Shown here: positions 1 through 5,731 of the stretch, piece by piece
How the letters are laid out: every line of letters begins with the position of its first letter
How positions within the stretch are numbered: the first letter of the stretch is position 1
Assembly (NCBI GenBank): GCA_024274855.1
Contig: JAJSAJ010000729.1
Span: 1-5,731 of the forward strand
Source: Planctomycetota bacterium
GTDB taxonomy: Bacteria; Planctomycetota; Planctomycetia; Pirellulales; Pirellulaceae
Length of the DNA stretch: 5,731 nucleotides
Direction: 5' to 3'
Notes under the pieces: model-generated
Told to the model about the DNA's origin: nothing
What the model saw: the letters and a program-made list of their open reading frames with translations, nothing else
The model's database searches: none
Program-made: the position numbers and the translations under genes

Positions 1-926
1 AACATAAGCATGCCGCTTGAAATGACCGCAACGCCCGCCTTGATCGGGTAGGGTAATGACGTCGGTGAAAGGAAGCCTTCGATCAACGCCGCGAGAAAAA
101 ACAGAACCATCGACGTTCCCATCATCGGCATGGCCCGAGTGGCTGCTCGTTCGAGCGATGCCGTCCGGGTCAAGCCGTCGGTTCGAAGCCAGCCCATACC
201 AAGTCGCAGACCAGCACCGGCAGCCAATGCGATGGCGGTCAGCTCGAATGGGCCATGTGCAGTCACGAACTCGAAGAAATGAGCGCCCTCGAGTATCTCG
301 GGACGTCCCATATACCCGAAGGATGCGCCCAAAACCAAGGCGTTTGTAAGCGTTTCATAGAGGCCGGGCAGGATCAAAACGCCCCAGGCAAAGCAGCGCA
401 AACCGATGCTTGTATTGTGTTGGATGTAGAACCCGGCCATCTGAAAATTGGCCTCCGCCGGCCGATCCCCCAACGGATCCTTAAAGTTCTCTTCCAGCAT
501 CTCCATCATGCCGTCAGGCATCACTTGTGATGCCCAATTCGGATCTTGATAGGCCATCACGGCCGACCCAAGAAACGTGAACCAAAACAGACAGAATGCC
601 AACTGGACACACCGGTCATTGAAAATCTGCTGCGGTACATCGACTAACAGAATATGCCCCCAGGCTGACAGATCGAAACGGCGGGTCCGATACAGTTGGT
701 TATGTGCTCGGCCAACCAATTGATGCAGATACTCAATCGTGTTAGGAGGCAGTTGATAGGCATCGGCAAGCGCCAGATCCGCACAAGTGGCCCGGTACAG
801 AGCGGCGAATCTGGCAATCGCCTCGGCCGGCAACGTCGATCGGCCAACCCGAGACATGTCATTGCAGAGTCGTTCCAGCTCGCCCCAGTTCTTGCGACGT
901 TGTTCAAGAAGGACAGCAACTTTCAT
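1..926 (-). CDS. SpoIIM/DUF95-family integral membrane protein (3' end truncated by window edge)
   Basis: This frame is open for 308 codons from the ATG at 926-924 to the window edge, so only the C-terminus is missing, probably a few tens of residues. Hydrophobic segments lie near residues 104-125, 174-203, 215-245, 268-283 and 293-308. The soluble N-terminus, about 95 residues, is rich in charged and aromatic residues. Family features are HGPFELTAI at 224-232 followed by the Ala/Gly-rich helix AIALAAGAGLRLG, and IEGFLSP at 282-288. The family is named after Bacillus SpoIIM, needed for engulfment during sporulation, but most homologues are in non-sporulating bacteria and their role is unknown. 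The start overlaps the RDD stop as ATGA. A GGAG lies 10 nt upstream of the ATG inside a small hairpin (927-940). In other genomes this gene follows an RDD gene and precedes DUF4350, MoxR and DUF58 genes, so such genes may lie just beyond position 1. Family call is confident; function is not. Confidence 0.87.
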   Translation of the reverse strand, partial: MKVAVLLEQRRKNWGELERLCNDMSRVGRSTLPAEAIARFAALYRATCADLALADAYQLPPNTIEYLHQLVGRAHNQLYRTRRFDLSAWGHILLVDVPQQIFNDRCVQLAFCLFWFTFLGSAVMAYQDPNWASQVMPDGMMEMLEENFKDPLGDRPAEANFQMAGFYIQHNTSIGLRCFAWGVLILPGLYETLTNALVLGASFGYMGRPEILEGAHFFEFVTAHGPFELTAIALAAGAGLRLGMGWLRTDGLTRTASLERAATRAMPMMGTSMVLFFLAALIEGFLSPTSLPYPIKAGVAVISSGMLM

Positions 927-1843
927 GGAGATGCGTCTCCGGAATGCGAGCCATTTGCCGACGCTGACGAAAACAGCCGCTCCGTGGCAAACGGTCGGTT
1001 TCCCATGGCTGCTTCGGCCTTGGCCTGGTGCAACTCGTCTTGACTCCGATCAGCAATGAATAGCCGGTAGTACATTGCACAGAGGAGAAGATCATAACTG
1101 GTATTGCCGGGAAGACCAAACCGTTCCAACAGCGGTTTGGCCAGGTGTGCCGCAACTTCTCGCCGGCGGGGCACCGAGAAAAAAGTACGTCTTTCCGCAT
1201 AGTGCGCCAGCGCCTGCGACATGCTGCGGCTGACCGTCAGATCGGCAGGCAGCAACGAGGCCAGTTGAAACGCTCGCGGATCTTCAATCCTCGCCACGCC
1301 AGATAAACCAGCTCGTTCCTCGATGACAACGATCGTCCGGCAGACGAGATCCCCAAGTCGCTGGTAACGCCGTGTGGCGGTCATCACGACCAGTCCCACC
1401 AGGCAGGTTGGTAACAACGGTAATGCCGGCAGCCCAAACACTTGTGCGGTAAGCATGGGCCCGATGTCTACTTCGCGCAATACGTTTCGCATCACGGCCT
1501 GCAGGCCATTGATCGGTCGGCCGTTCGTACTCAAGACACGAATACCCAACGCACGTTTCCCCGGCGTTTGGCCGTTCATGAATGTCTCGAAGACACCACC
1601 ATAGAACCAACCGAGCACAAGAACACCGATCAACCAGAAACCAGTCGATGCGCCACCGAAGACGAACGACAGCTTCGACAACATAATCAGCAAGACGAAT
1701 CCAATCCCAAAGCGAACCGCCAAATCGATGAGGAAAGCCGGGAAACGACGAAAAGGACCGGCTAACCGGTAGTTGAACGCAATGTTCTCCGGTGTGACAA
1801 TCTCGATCGTCAAATCGATTTGAGGTTCTTTCTTCGCAGCCAT
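923..1843 (-). CDS. RDD-family membrane protein with cytosolic C-terminal extension
   Basis: The 306-residue product carries an RDD domain at about residues 25-175. The first membrane helix follows RRFPAFLID (32-40), which holds the conserved Arg and Asp. A second helix covers about 66-88. It is followed by GQTPGKRALGIRV (91-103), a hallmark of the family, a third hydrophobic stretch at about 132-156, and RLGDLVCRTIVV (162-173). Residues 176-306 form a soluble, charged tail with no membrane segment, roughly doubling the protein relative to a minimal RDD protein. RDD proteins are multi-pass membrane proteins of mostly unknown role; some have been linked to ion or small-molecule transport. The ATG at 1843 is the first start in the frame. 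No convincing Shine-Dalgarno sequence precedes it. The stop TGA (925-923) overlaps the start of the SpoIIM-family gene, so the two are coupled. It lies about 500 bp downstream of korB and is probably a separate transcription unit. Confidence 0.88.
   Translation of the reverse strand: MAAKKEPQIDLTIEIVTPENIAFNYRLAGPFRRFPAFLIDLAVRFGIGFVLLIMLSKLSFVFGGASTGFWLIGVLVLGWFYGGVFETFMNGQTPGKRALGIRVLSTNGRPINGLQAVMRNVLREVDIGPMLTAQVFGLPALPLLPTCLVGLVVMTATRRYQRLGDLVCRTIVVIEERAGLSGVARIEDPRAFQLASLLPADLTVSRSMSQALAHYAERRTFFSVPRRREVAAHLAKPLLERFGLPGNTSYDLLLCAMYYRLFIADRSQDELHQAKAEAAMGNRPFATERLFSSASANGSHSGDASP
927..940 (-). promoter_or_regulatory. Stem-loop enclosing the SpoIIM-gene ribosome binding site
   Basis: On the mRNA strand the sequence reads GGAGA-CGCA-TCTCC and then directly the ATG. 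It is a perfect 5-bp stem with a 4-nt loop. The only Shine-Dalgarno-like sequence of the SpoIIM-family gene (GGAG, 940-937, 10 nt from the ATG) is the 5' arm of this stem. The stem lies within the last codons of the RDD gene, so a ribosome finishing RDD would open it. Translational coupling is an inference; a 5-bp stem can also arise by chance. Confidence 0.4.
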
Positions 1844-2108
1844 GGTGCATGTGGCTTTGCCAGCAGTGAGCCGTTCGCTAGACCATTGAAATCACGATGA
1901 CAAGTTGCCCATTGCACACGCGGTGCGCCAATGTCTTGCAAGCGACCAACGGGATCAGTCCAAACGCGGACGCGCTCCTATTTGGTCACGGCCCTGCACT
2001 TCATGAGCCAGTGCGTCGGTTCGGCATTTGCATACCAGTATCGCACGTAATGCGCGTCGGGTAAAGCGAGATCGTCACAACCGAATTACGAAGAGCGGGC
2101 ATTCCGGT

Positions 2109-2116
2109 CTTCCAAC
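2109..2116. repeat. Left copy of 8-bp direct repeat (target site duplication)
   Basis: CTTCCAAC at this position recurs exactly at 2253-2260, on either side of the inverted repeats of the element between them. Both copies are followed by G, so the match could be counted as 9 bp. An 8-bp duplication makes the two element ends symmetrical. Confidence 0.7.
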
Positions 2117-2252
2117 GTAGCCGTTCACGCCGCTGGGGTCTGACGCAATTTTCGGCGGAGAAAGCGTTCATTTACGCAAACGCATTTTGTCGCCGAAAAT
2201 GGGTCTGACCCCTTGAAAGCGAACCGGCGGCCTACATTCCGTGAACGGTTAC
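2117..2252. mobile_element. Miniature inverted-repeat transposable element (MITE), possibly IS66-related
   Basis: The element is 136 bp long and has no coding capacity. Its left end GTAGCCGTTCACG (2117-2129) and its right end CGTGAACGGTTAC (2240-2252) are inverted repeats matching at 12 of 13 positions. The perfect direct repeat CTTCCAAC flanks it immediately on both sides (2109-2116 and 2253-2260), as expected for a transposon that duplicates 8 bp of target. Read inward, the right end starts GTAA. IS66-family insertion sequences typically start with GTAA and make 8-bp duplications, so a non-autonomous derivative of such an element is the best guess. The interior holds two same-direction GGGTCTGAC motifs (2136-2144, 2201-2209) bracketing a long imperfect palindrome. 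No transposase is in the window, so movement would depend on one supplied from elsewhere in the genome. Confidence 0.65.
2148..2200. repeat. Long imperfect palindrome inside the MITE
   Basis: ATTTTCGGCG (2148-2157) is the exact reverse complement of CGCCGAAAAT (2191-2200). Nested within the loop are GCGTT (2164-2168) and AACGC (2179-2183), so the whole segment can fold as an interrupted stem. It is flanked by GGGTCTGAC on both sides, and the right flank itself forms the near-palindrome GGGTC-T-GACCC (2201-2211). This layout resembles REP-type extragenic palindromes mobilised by Y1 (RAYT) transposases. No T-run follows on either strand, so a terminator role is not supported. Confidence 0.6.
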
Positions 2253-2260
2253 CTTCCAAC
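2253..2260. repeat. Right copy of 8-bp direct repeat (target site duplication)
   Basis: CTTCCAAC is identical to 2109-2116 and abuts the right inverted repeat of the miniature element. The predicted pre-insertion sequence joins 2101-2116 directly to 2261 onward. Confidence 0.7.
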
Positions 2261-2326
2261 GATCCTGTCCGGGAGTCCGCGGCGACTACCGGGCAACGGC
2301 AACAGCGCACGACTTGGCTCGGAAAT

Positions 2327-2340
2327 CGGGGTCTGCCCCG
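2327..2340 (-). terminator. GC-rich hairpin just after korB, possible weak terminator
   Basis: On the korB mRNA strand the sequence is CGGGG-CAGA-CCCCG followed by ATTTCC, beginning 5 bp after the korB stop codon. The stem is five G-C pairs with a 4-nt loop. The following T-run is only three bases, so intrinsic termination would be weak. The sequence also looks like a degenerate copy of the GGGGTCAGACCC motif inside the neighbouring miniature element, so it may be a repeat remnant that serves as the 3' end of the transcript. Confidence 0.4.
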
Positions 2341-2345
2341 CGTGC

Positions 2346-3362
2346 CTATTCGACGGTCCAGGTGTCACCGGAATGGAATAGGCTTTCCAGATTGCCCGGG
2401 CCCAACTGCTGCTCGGCCTGCTCGATTTGGTGCGTCATTTCGAGATCATAACAAGGCCGTTTCACGGCCCGGAAAATACCGATTGGCTCCGGATACTCCG
2501 GATGGTGCATACGGCTGAGCATTAGGGCTCTGTACGGCTCATCGAAGGTTTCATCGTGGACCATCAGGTCAGATTCGGCAACGTCGTCGCCGAGCGTAAC
2601 GATTTCAGGTTTCATGCACGAGAACCGAATACCCTTGTCGCGGTTCTTGCCGAAGATAAGCGGCTTATCGTGTTCGAGTTCAACAATCGAGTCCGATTTG
2701 ATTTTGCGGTCGGTTGCGTATTTCCAAGCTCCGTCGTTAAAAACAACACAGTTCTGGTAAACTTCGACAAACGCCGTTCCGCAGTGCTCGGCCGCTCGCT
2801 GTAACACATGAGTCAAGTGCTTGGGGTAGACATCGACCGATCGAGCGATAAACGTCGCTTCACAGCCGAGCGCAATTGAGAGTGGATGGAGTGGGTTGTC
2901 GATCGTCCCCATCGGGCTGCTCTTGGTCACGTGCCCAAGACACGACGTCGGCGAGTACTGTCCCTTGGTCAACCCATAGATCCGATTGTTGAATAGCACG
3001 ATGGTCAGGTTCATATTTCGGCGGATGCAATGCATTAAATGGTTGCCGCCGATGCTCAATCCGTCGCCATCCCCCGTAATGACCCAGACCTGTAGATCTT
3101 GACGCATCGCCTTCAGGCCGGTCGCGAATCCAGGCGCACGACCATGGATACTGTGCATGCCATAGGTGTTCATGTAGTACGGAAATCGGCTGGAGCATCC
3201 GATTCCGGAAATGAAAACCGTGTTTTCCTTGGGGATTTGCATTGCCGCAAGCGTCTTGCGGGTTTGTGCCAGAATGGAATAGTCACCACAACCGGGACAC
3301 CACCGGACTTCTTGGTTGGTTGCGTAGTCGGAAGCTTTGAGCACTGGTAATTCGGTTGTCAT
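2346..3362 (-). CDS. korB: 2-oxoacid:ferredoxin oxidoreductase, beta subunit (probable 2-oxoglutarate type)
   Basis: The 338-residue product binds thiamine diphosphate and one [4Fe-4S] cluster. With KorA it decarboxylates a 2-oxoacid to the acyl-CoA and CO2 while reducing ferredoxin, in the cytoplasm. Cluster ligands are visible as CPGCG (Cys22, Cys25), GIGCS (Cys56) and the Cys of YQNCVVFNDG (Cys205). The diphosphate/Mg site is GDGDGLSIGGNH (97-108), continuing to the LFNN Asn pair (125-126) and IYGLTKGQYSPTS. IHGRAPGFATGLK (72-84) and the C-terminal GDTWTVE are also typical. The length is normal for beta subunits of two-subunit enzymes. There is no added ferredoxin domain, so an external ferredoxin is needed. 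The ATG at 3362 overlaps the korA stop as ATGA, which fixes the start and implies coupled, equimolar synthesis. Substrate preference for 2-oxoglutarate over pyruvate is inferred from the subunit layout, not from a diagnostic residue. Confidence 0.93.
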   Translation of the reverse strand: MTTELPVLKASDYATNQEVRWCPGCGDYSILAQTRKTLAAMQIPKENTVFISGIGCSSRFPYYMNTYGMHSIHGRAPGFATGLKAMRQDLQVWVITGDGDGLSIGGNHLMHCIRRNMNLTIVLFNNRIYGLTKGQYSPTSCLGHVTKSSPMGTIDNPLHPLSIALGCEATFIARSVDVYPKHLTHVLQRAAEHCGTAFVEVYQNCVVFNDGAWKYATDRKIKSDSIVELEHDKPLIFGKNRDKGIRFSCMKPEIVTLGDDVAESDLMVHDETFDEPYRALMLSRMHHPEYPEPIGIFRAVKRPCYDLEMTHQIEQAEQQLGPGNLESLFHSGDTWTVE

Positions 3363-5254
3363 GATTTCTCACGGATCGCTTCGAGTTCTCGATGGATAGT
3401 GTCTACTAGTTCACCCACGGTAAACGGCTTGCCTATCAGTTTGTGGAAGCCAACCGCATCGATCAGATACGTGGCTCGAATCAGCATTTGAAGCTGCCCA
3501 AGGTTCAGCTCGGGAATCAAAACTCGCTTGTACCGAGCCAGAATATCACCCAGGTCGGCTGGGAGCGGATTGAGGTATCTCAAGTGACAATGCGCGACCG
3601 ATAGGCCATCGGCGCGGCACAGTTTTGTTGCGGTTGTACAAGCTCCATACGTACCACCCCAACTGAGCACAAGCAGCTCGCCGCTGTCGGGGCCATCGAC
3701 TTCCTGGGGCGGAATCTCCTTGGCAACATTCGCGATTTTCTGAGCCCGAGTTCGTATCATCCGTTCATGGTTGGCTGGATCGTAGCTGACATTCCCCGTC
3801 TCAAAATCTTTCTCCAATCCACCGATCCGATGCATCAGACCGGGCGTGCCGGGCAATGCCCACGGCCGCGAAAGATGCTCGTCTCGAGCATAAGGCTTGA
3901 AGACTCGATCATCATTGGGAGGCCCCGGATGCTCGATCTTCATCCGCGGCAGCTGATCAATCTCTGGAATACGCCACGGTTCCGAGCCATTTGCAATATA
4001 ACCATCGGACAACAAAACCACAGGTGTCATGAACCGAACGGCGATTCTCCACGCTTCGATCGCCACATCAAAGCAATCGGCAGGGCTCTTCGCCGCCAGA
4101 ACGGGCATTGGGCTCTCGCCATTACGACCGAACATCACCTGCATCAAATCAGCCTGTTCGGTCTTGGTCGGCATTCCCGTACTCGGACCGCCGCGTTGGA
4201 CGTTCACGACAATCAACGGCAGTTCCAACATGACGGCTAATCCCATGCCTTCGCTTTTCAGTGCGAGGCCGGGCCCGCTGGTGGTCGTGACCGCCATAGC
4301 GCCACCGAATGCTGCACCGATAGCCGAACAAACGGCCGCGATTTCATCTTCAGCCTGAAACGTGTGAACTTTGAAGTTCTTGAACTTGCTGAGTTCGTGC
4401 AGAATATCACTGGCAGGTGTGATCGGATAGGACCCCAGAAACAGGGTCTTGTCACTCAACTCAGCCGCCGCCAACAGGCCCCAGGCCGTCGCCTGATTGC
4501 CCATCATGCTGCGATAGGTCCCAGGAGGAAGTTCGGCCGGATCGACCTTAAAGCTGCTGACAAAAGCCTCGGTCGTCTCCCCGTAGTACCATCCAGATCG
4601 CAAAGCACGCGAATTGGCCTTGGCAATGTCCGGCTTATTGCCAAACTTGGCATCGATGAACCGATCGGTTGGCGCCACGTCACGGTTGAACATCCAGAAG
4701 ACGAGCCCCATTGCAAAAAAGTTCCTGCAACGGTCCGCAAGCTTGATGTTCAACTCAAGCTCCTTGACCGCATCGCGCGTCAAACGCGTCATCGGAACTT
4801 TGAAAAGATGGTATTTTTCGAGCGACCCGTCAGTCAGTGGATTCGAATCCAAATGAGCAAGTCGCAGCTCTTTATCGTTGAAACTGTCCTCATTGACAAT
4901 CAACGTGCCGCCTGCACGCAGATCTTGCAGGTTGGTGATCAATGCCGCCGGATTCATGGCCACCAAAGCGTCCAGTTCATCACCCGGAGTGTAGATGTCG
5001 TGCGATGAAAACTGAACTTGGAATCCGCTGACGCCGCCACGCGTGCCTCGGGGCGCGCGAATCTCGGCAGGATAGTCTGGGAATGTAGCAACATCGTTTC
5101 CCAGCAATGCTGACGTGTTAGCCAGTTGGGTGCCGAGCAACTGCATTCCATCACCCGAATCACCAACGAGACGAATCGTAACCCCTTCAAGCTGGATCGC
5201 CTTCTTTTTGGATACGGGAAGTCCTTCCGTCACACTATCACTGGTCGTTGACAT
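3359..5254 (-). CDS. korA: 2-oxoacid:ferredoxin oxidoreductase, fused gamma-alpha subunit (probable 2-oxoglutarate type)
   Basis: The 631-residue product joins two domains that are separate subunits in four-subunit enzymes. The gamma domain (about 24-225) has the glycine-rich GDSGDGMQLLG (31-41) and YPAEIRAPRGT (61-71). The alpha, or pyrimidine-binding, domain (about 250-430) has GNQATAWGLLAA (252-263), YPITP (276-280), QAEDEIAA (300-307) with the acidic residues expected near the thiamine ring, TSGPG (325-329) and QRGGPSTGMPTKTEQ (353-367). The C-terminal domain II (about 525-625) includes SWGGTYGA (531-538). This matches the KorA type known from the CoA-dependent 2-oxoglutarate oxidoreductase of Mycobacterium. 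The frame stays open to an ATG at 5425, but the extra 57 codons are rich in Cys, Arg, Ser and Trp, lack family similarity, and would give an over-long protein; homology starts near residue 20 of the ATG chosen at 5254. A weak GAG lies about 7 nt before that ATG. The gene is intact and overlaps korB by 4 bp. Confidence 0.93.
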   Translation of the reverse strand: MSTTSDSVTEGLPVSKKKAIQLEGVTIRLVGDSGDGMQLLGTQLANTSALLGNDVATFPDYPAEIRAPRGTRGGVSGFQVQFSSHDIYTPGDELDALVAMNPAALITNLQDLRAGGTLIVNEDSFNDKELRLAHLDSNPLTDGSLEKYHLFKVPMTRLTRDAVKELELNIKLADRCRNFFAMGLVFWMFNRDVAPTDRFIDAKFGNKPDIAKANSRALRSGWYYGETTEAFVSSFKVDPAELPPGTYRSMMGNQATAWGLLAAAELSDKTLFLGSYPITPASDILHELSKFKNFKVHTFQAEDEIAAVCSAIGAAFGGAMAVTTTSGPGLALKSEGMGLAVMLELPLIVVNVQRGGPSTGMPTKTEQADLMQVMFGRNGESPMPVLAAKSPADCFDVAIEAWRIAVRFMTPVVLLSDGYIANGSEPWRIPEIDQLPRMKIEHPGPPNDDRVFKPYARDEHLSRPWALPGTPGLMHRIGGLEKDFETGNVSYDPANHERMIRTRAQKIANVAKEIPPQEVDGPDSGELLVLSWGGTYGACTTATKLCRADGLSVAHCHLRYLNPLPADLGDILARYKRVLIPELNLGQLQMLIRATYLIDAVGFHKLIGKPFTVGELVDTIHRELEAIREKS

Positions 5255-5677
5255 AATCCGCTCGTGACTTCTTTCAGAAAACACCCACTGTGAAGATGCC
5301 TTCCCGCGTCCCATGCTTCTCACACAGCCAAGCTGTTCACAGAGTTGGGTGGCGAAATCGGACATCCAGGGACGGTTAAGGCTTAGACTGCGACACGTGC
5401 GCACCGCGCACCACGAAATACGCACTATCGGAAAATGTTACCATGCGTATTCCGTTGTTTGAACCACCAGTCGACCATAATTTAGGCGATTTGTGCTTGC
5501 ACTAAGCCGTTTCCTCGTTGCCCCACATGCTTCGAACCGCCTGGATGTTGATCCCATGGAAGCACGGCCCTTCCCTTTTCGACTCGGCAAACGCGATACG
5601 GCCTTCATTTTTCCACAAACGGGCGACCACCAAACCTCCGTCACACGGGTCCGGAGCGAAGAATTGCCAGACTTTGC
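5255..5677. other. Gene-free region upstream of korA
   Basis: I see no credible gene here. The region must hold the korA leader and probably its promoter, but no convincing -35/-10 pair stands out on the minus strand. Its one notable structure is the 11-bp inverted repeat at 5414-5454. A 68-codon minus-strand frame (GTG 5644 to 5438) is present, but its composition is Arg/Ser-rich and it has no family motif or ribosome binding site, so I do not call it a gene. Confidence 0.6.
5414..5454. promoter_or_regulatory. Inverted repeat upstream of korA, possible operator
   Basis: CGAAATACGCA (5414-5424) and TGCGTATTCCG (5444-5454) are inverted repeats matching at 10 of 11 positions, with a perfect 8-bp core (AATACGCA/TGCGTATT) and a 19-bp AT-leaning spacer. 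It lies 160-200 bp upstream of the korA start. It could be a protein-binding dyad or an mRNA leader hairpin. No regulator family can be named from the sequence. Confidence 0.3.
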
Positions 5678-5731
5678 GGTCAGATTACGGGGCGGTCAGA
5701 TTACGGGGCGGTCAGATTGCGGGGGCGGTCA
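5678..5731. repeat. Tandem array of a 16-bp repeat, cut by the window edge
   Basis: The unit GGTCAGATTACGGGGC occurs at 5678-5693 and is repeated exactly at 5694-5709. A third copy (5710-5726) differs by one A-to-G change and one extra G, and a fourth begins at 5727 (GGTCA) and leaves the window. There are no unique spacers between units, so this is not a CRISPR array. The core GGTCAGA is shared with the GGGGTCAGACCC motif found near the korB 3' end, but the rest differs. Confidence 0.8.

Larger units (their letters stand above)
1844..2345. other. Intergenic region between korB and the RDD gene
   Basis: This 502-bp gap lies between two genes of the same strand. The korB-proximal part holds a GC-rich hairpin (2327-2340) and a 136-bp miniature mobile element (2117-2252) with its target duplication. 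The RDD-proximal part (1844-2108) has no credible reading frame, RNA gene or repeat that I can see, and it must hold any promoter of the RDD-SpoIIM pair. On the minus strand a TTGTCA hexamer (about 1898-1893) could serve as a -35 box, but no good -10 box follows, so I do not call a promoter. Confidence 0.7.

Noticed and set aside
2148..2200. Intrinsic terminator reading of the MITE palindrome
   Set aside because: The loop is long and no T-run follows the stem on either strand.
2125..2310. 61-codon minus-strand frame over the miniature element
   Set aside because: It crosses the element's palindrome and right end, has no motif, and is explained by the repeat structure.
4364..5008. 214-codon plus-strand frame opposite korA
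   Set aside because: It lies wholly antisense to a strongly conserved coding region and reads as a composition shadow with no family motif.
5398..5412. GTGCG/CGCAC symmetry upstream of korA
   Set aside because: Only 5 bp per arm in GC-rich DNA; expected by chance.
5255..5425. 57-codon N-terminal extension of korA from an ATG at 5425
   Set aside because: The added residues are Cys/Arg/Ser/Trp-rich with no family similarity, and the 631-residue form from 5254 already matches the family length.
5438..5644. 68-codon minus-strand frame starting with GTG
   Set aside because: No recognisable motif, no ribosome binding site, Arg/Ser-rich composition typical of chance frames in GC-rich DNA.
5678..5731. 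Possible CRISPR array edge
   Set aside because: Units are directly adjacent with no unique spacers and are only 16-17 bp long.

Overview
The window holds four protein genes, all on the minus strand, in two pairs, so transcription runs from high to low coordinates. The upstream pair, korA (5254-3359) and korB (3362-2346), encodes a two-subunit, coenzyme A-dependent 2-oxoacid:ferredoxin oxidoreductase, most likely acting on 2-oxoglutarate. The downstream pair, an RDD-family membrane protein (1843-923) and a SpoIIM/DUF95-family membrane protein (926 to the window edge), is a conserved couple that in many bacteria sits beside MoxR ATPase and DUF58 genes. Within each pair the stop codon of the first gene overlaps the start codon of the second as ATGA, so each pair is almost certainly co-transcribed and translationally coupled.

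The organism is probably a planctomycete, perhaps Pirellulaceae-like. This is an inference from general impression: mid-range GC content, weak or absent Shine-Dalgarno sequences, the long fused gamma-alpha KorA, the RDD-SpoIIM couple, and intergenic GGGTCTGAC-type repeats. No taxonomic marker gene is present.

Layout from low to high coordinates: 1-926 SpoIIM-family gene (3' end cut off by the window); 923-1843 RDD gene; 1844-2345 intergenic; 2346-3362 korB; 3359-5254 korA; 5255-5731 gene-free leader and upstream DNA.

The intergenic DNA gives the most unexpected signals. At 2117-2252 there is a 136-bp non-coding element with 13-bp terminal inverted repeats (12 of 13 matching) and a perfect 8-bp flanking direct repeat. 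This is the signature of a miniature transposable element, and its ends resemble those of IS66-type elements. It contains a palindrome bounded by GGGTCTGAC motifs. A degenerate relative of that motif forms a GC-rich hairpin 5 bp past the korB stop, where it could act as a terminator. At the upstream edge (5678-5731) a 16-bp tandem repeat runs out of the window. I see no sign of a new defence system, CRISPR array or RNA gene.
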